Positions 63,018 through 64,000 of a DNA stretch of 64,000 nt are shown in pieces. Both the position numbers and the translations under genes were made by a program. Source of the stretch: Sphingobium naphthae. Lineage in GTDB: Bacteria; Pseudomonadota; Alphaproteobacteria; Sphingomonadales; Sphingomonadaceae. Below the pieces are notes generated by a model that had not been told where the DNA came from, did not search any database, and was given only the letters and a program-made list of their open reading frames with translations. The stretch's first letter is position 1, and every line of letters begins with the position of its first letter. The stretch covers positions 1 to 64,000 of the forward strand of contig NZ_JAJGNO010000011.1 in NCBI RefSeq assembly GCF_020782235.1, written 5' to 3'.

Positions 63018-63871
63018 CCCAGAACCTCGTCGCCCAGATGGCGCCATTCCGACACCTGCTGGCGCTGCGTACCCAGTTTCGCGATGCCCAGCTCCATGAC
63101 GTCGCCGGCCTTCAGGTAGATGGCGTTGGGCTTCTTGCCTTCGCCCACGCCCGGCGGCGTGCCGGTGATCATCAGGTCGCCGGGATACAGGGTGATATAT
63201 TCGCTGACATAGGAAATCAGCTGGGCGACGTTGAAGATCATCGTCTTCGTGTTGCCGGTCTGCATCCGCTCGCCGTTGATGTCGAGATACATGTCCAGGT
63301 CCTGCGGGTCGCCTACTTCATCGGGCGTCACCAGCCACGGGCCGACCGGGCAGAATGTGTCATGCCCCTTGCCCTTGCTCCACTGGGTGCCGCGCTGCTT
63401 CTGGTTGAAGCGTTCCGACACGTCGTTGACCAGGACATAGCCCGCGACCTTGGACAGCGCCTCATCCTCGCTGACGAAGCGGCATGTCTCGCCGATCACC
63501 ACGCCCAGTTCGACCTCCCAGTCGCCATGGGTGGAATTTTTCGGCAGCACCACTTCGTCATTGGGACCGTTGAGCGACGAGAGCGCCTTCATGAACATCA
63601 TCGGCTCGGTCGGGATCGGCAGGTTCGACTCGATCGCATGGTCCTCATAATTGAGGCCGATGGCGACGATCTTGCCGATGCCCTTGACCGGCACGCCATA
63701 GCGCGGCTCGCCCTCGACCAGCGGCAGCGACTCGACATCCGCGCCCTTGGCGGCGGCCAGCGTCTCGATCGTCAGTTCGGGCACCACGCCCGACAGGTCG
63801 CGGATCCGGCCGTCTGTATCGACGATACCGGGCTTTTCCTGGCCACGCTGGCCAAAACGGCAGAATTTCAT
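63014..63871 (-). CDS. FAH-family hydrolase, probably L-2,4-diketo-3-deoxyrhamnonate hydrolase
   Basis: This fumarylacetoacetate-hydrolase-fold enzyme of 285 residues would split the 2,4-diketo acid into pyruvate and lactate, the last step of the pathway. The family blocks are IVAIGLNYEDHAIESNLPIP, PMMFMKALSSLNGPNDEVVL and HGDWEVELGVVIGETCRFVS with the metal Glu residues, GYVLVNDVSERFNQKQRGTQ with the Asp, and GDLMITGTPPGVGEGKKP. Its stop overlaps the SDR start. Other FAH members cleave related diketo acids, so the assignment rests on context. Confidence 0.88.
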   Translation of the reverse strand: MKFCRFGQRGQEKPGIVDTDGRIRDLSGVVPELTIETLAAAKGADVESLPLVEGEPRYGVPVKGIGKIVAIGLNYEDHAIESNLPIPTEPMMFMKALSSLNGPNDEVVLPKNSTHGDWEVELGVVIGETCRFVSEDEALSKVAGYVLVNDVSERFNQKQRGTQWSKGKGHDTFCPVGPWLVTPDEVGDPQDLDMYLDINGERMQTGNTKTMIFNVAQLISYVSEYITLYPGDLMITGTPPGVGEGKKPNAIYLKAGDVMELGIAKLGTQRQQVSEWRHLGDEVLG

Positions 63872-63910
63872 GGGATCAGTCTCTCTTCTGTCGGATCGAT
63901 GGTTGGGGAA

Positions 63911-64000
63911 TCAATGAGTGTAGGGGCGGTGCATCGCGATGTCGGGATTGAGGTCGACGCCAAAGCCCGGCTTGTCGAGCGCGCTCACCTTCATGCGGCC
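63911..64000 (-). CDS. L-rhamnonate dehydratase (enolase superfamily), 3' end only
   Basis: The last 29 codons of a gene that runs off the window encode a C-terminus reading SALDKPGFGVDLNPDIAM, then HRPYTH and a stop. This DxPGFGxxLNxD...RPY ending is typical of mandelate racemase/enolase-type sugar-acid dehydratases. With FAH and SDR genes directly downstream on the same strand, L-rhamnonate dehydratase (step three) is the natural assignment. Only the tail is visible, so the substrate is inferred. Confidence 0.7.
   Translation of the reverse strand, partial: GRMKVSALDKPGFGVDLNPDIAMHRPYTH

Overview
The window looks like a chromosomal segment of a Sphingomonadaceae bacterium (Sphingobium/Sphingomonas-like). 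The reasons are high GC with strong GC3 bias, large TonB-dependent receptors, a beta-propeller phytase beside a TonB receptor, DUF3606 and DUF2585 proteins, and a non-phosphorylating L-rhamnose pathway of the kind characterised in Sphingomonas. This assignment rests on reading protein families, not on a database search.

Region 1 (1-11194) is a degraded genomic island next to a tRNA-Ser(CGA) gene. It holds the end of an IS21-type element that has cut the 5' part off a GH32 gene, a ROK regulator, an outer-membrane phospholipase A, an MscS-type channel, and several broken pieces: an RtcR C-terminus, a PIN-domain fragment, a two-frame secreted hydrolase and an ECF sigma factor with an internal stop. 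A tyrosine integrase sits beside the 3' end of the tRNA. This part is visibly less GC-rich and less densely coded than the rest.

Region 2 (11331-42580) is mostly core chromosome: hspQ and an SGNH esterase, an OPT transporter, a small DUF3606 cluster, a divergent phytase/TonB-receptor pair, lgt, a MidA-type methyltransferase, gmk, fumC, a metallo-hydrolase, tRNA-Leu(GAG), gltD-DUF2059-gltB, uppP, an NDUFA9-like protein, a GDT1/TMEM165 exporter under a yybP-ykoY (Mn2+) riboswitch, a 3-hydroxyacyl-CoA dehydrogenase, the complete ybgC-tolQRAB-pal operon, and an IclR regulator.

Region 3 (about 41750-64000) is a large pectin / rhamnogalacturonan-I utilisation locus. A TonB receptor is followed by CE12 acetylesterase, GH28, L-rhamnose mutarotase, GH35, GH105, an MFS transporter, an SGNH esterase, GH43 and a LacI regulator on the + strand. 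On the - strand the order of transcription is L-rhamnonate dehydratase (partial), a FAH-family hydrolase, an SDR dehydrogenase, then lactonase, RhaT, GH43 and an alpha/beta hydrolase. Together they would import oligosaccharides, deacetylate and trim them, and oxidise the released L-rhamnose through lactone, rhamnonate, 2-keto-3-deoxyrhamnonate and the 2,4-diketo acid. L-rhamnose 1-dehydrogenase, an alpha-L-rhamnosidase and a polysaccharide lyase are not in the window.

The most novel-looking signals are regulatory. A palindrome CCATAATATGG with associated half-sites occurs before the iclR gene, between the TonB receptor and the CE12 operon, and before rhaM. A second palindrome, CCACATTGTGG, is shared by the TonB receptor leader and the MFS transporter promoter. 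A long hairpin lies in the CE12 leader, and a GAAA-capped hairpin covers the lacI-type gene's ribosome binding site.
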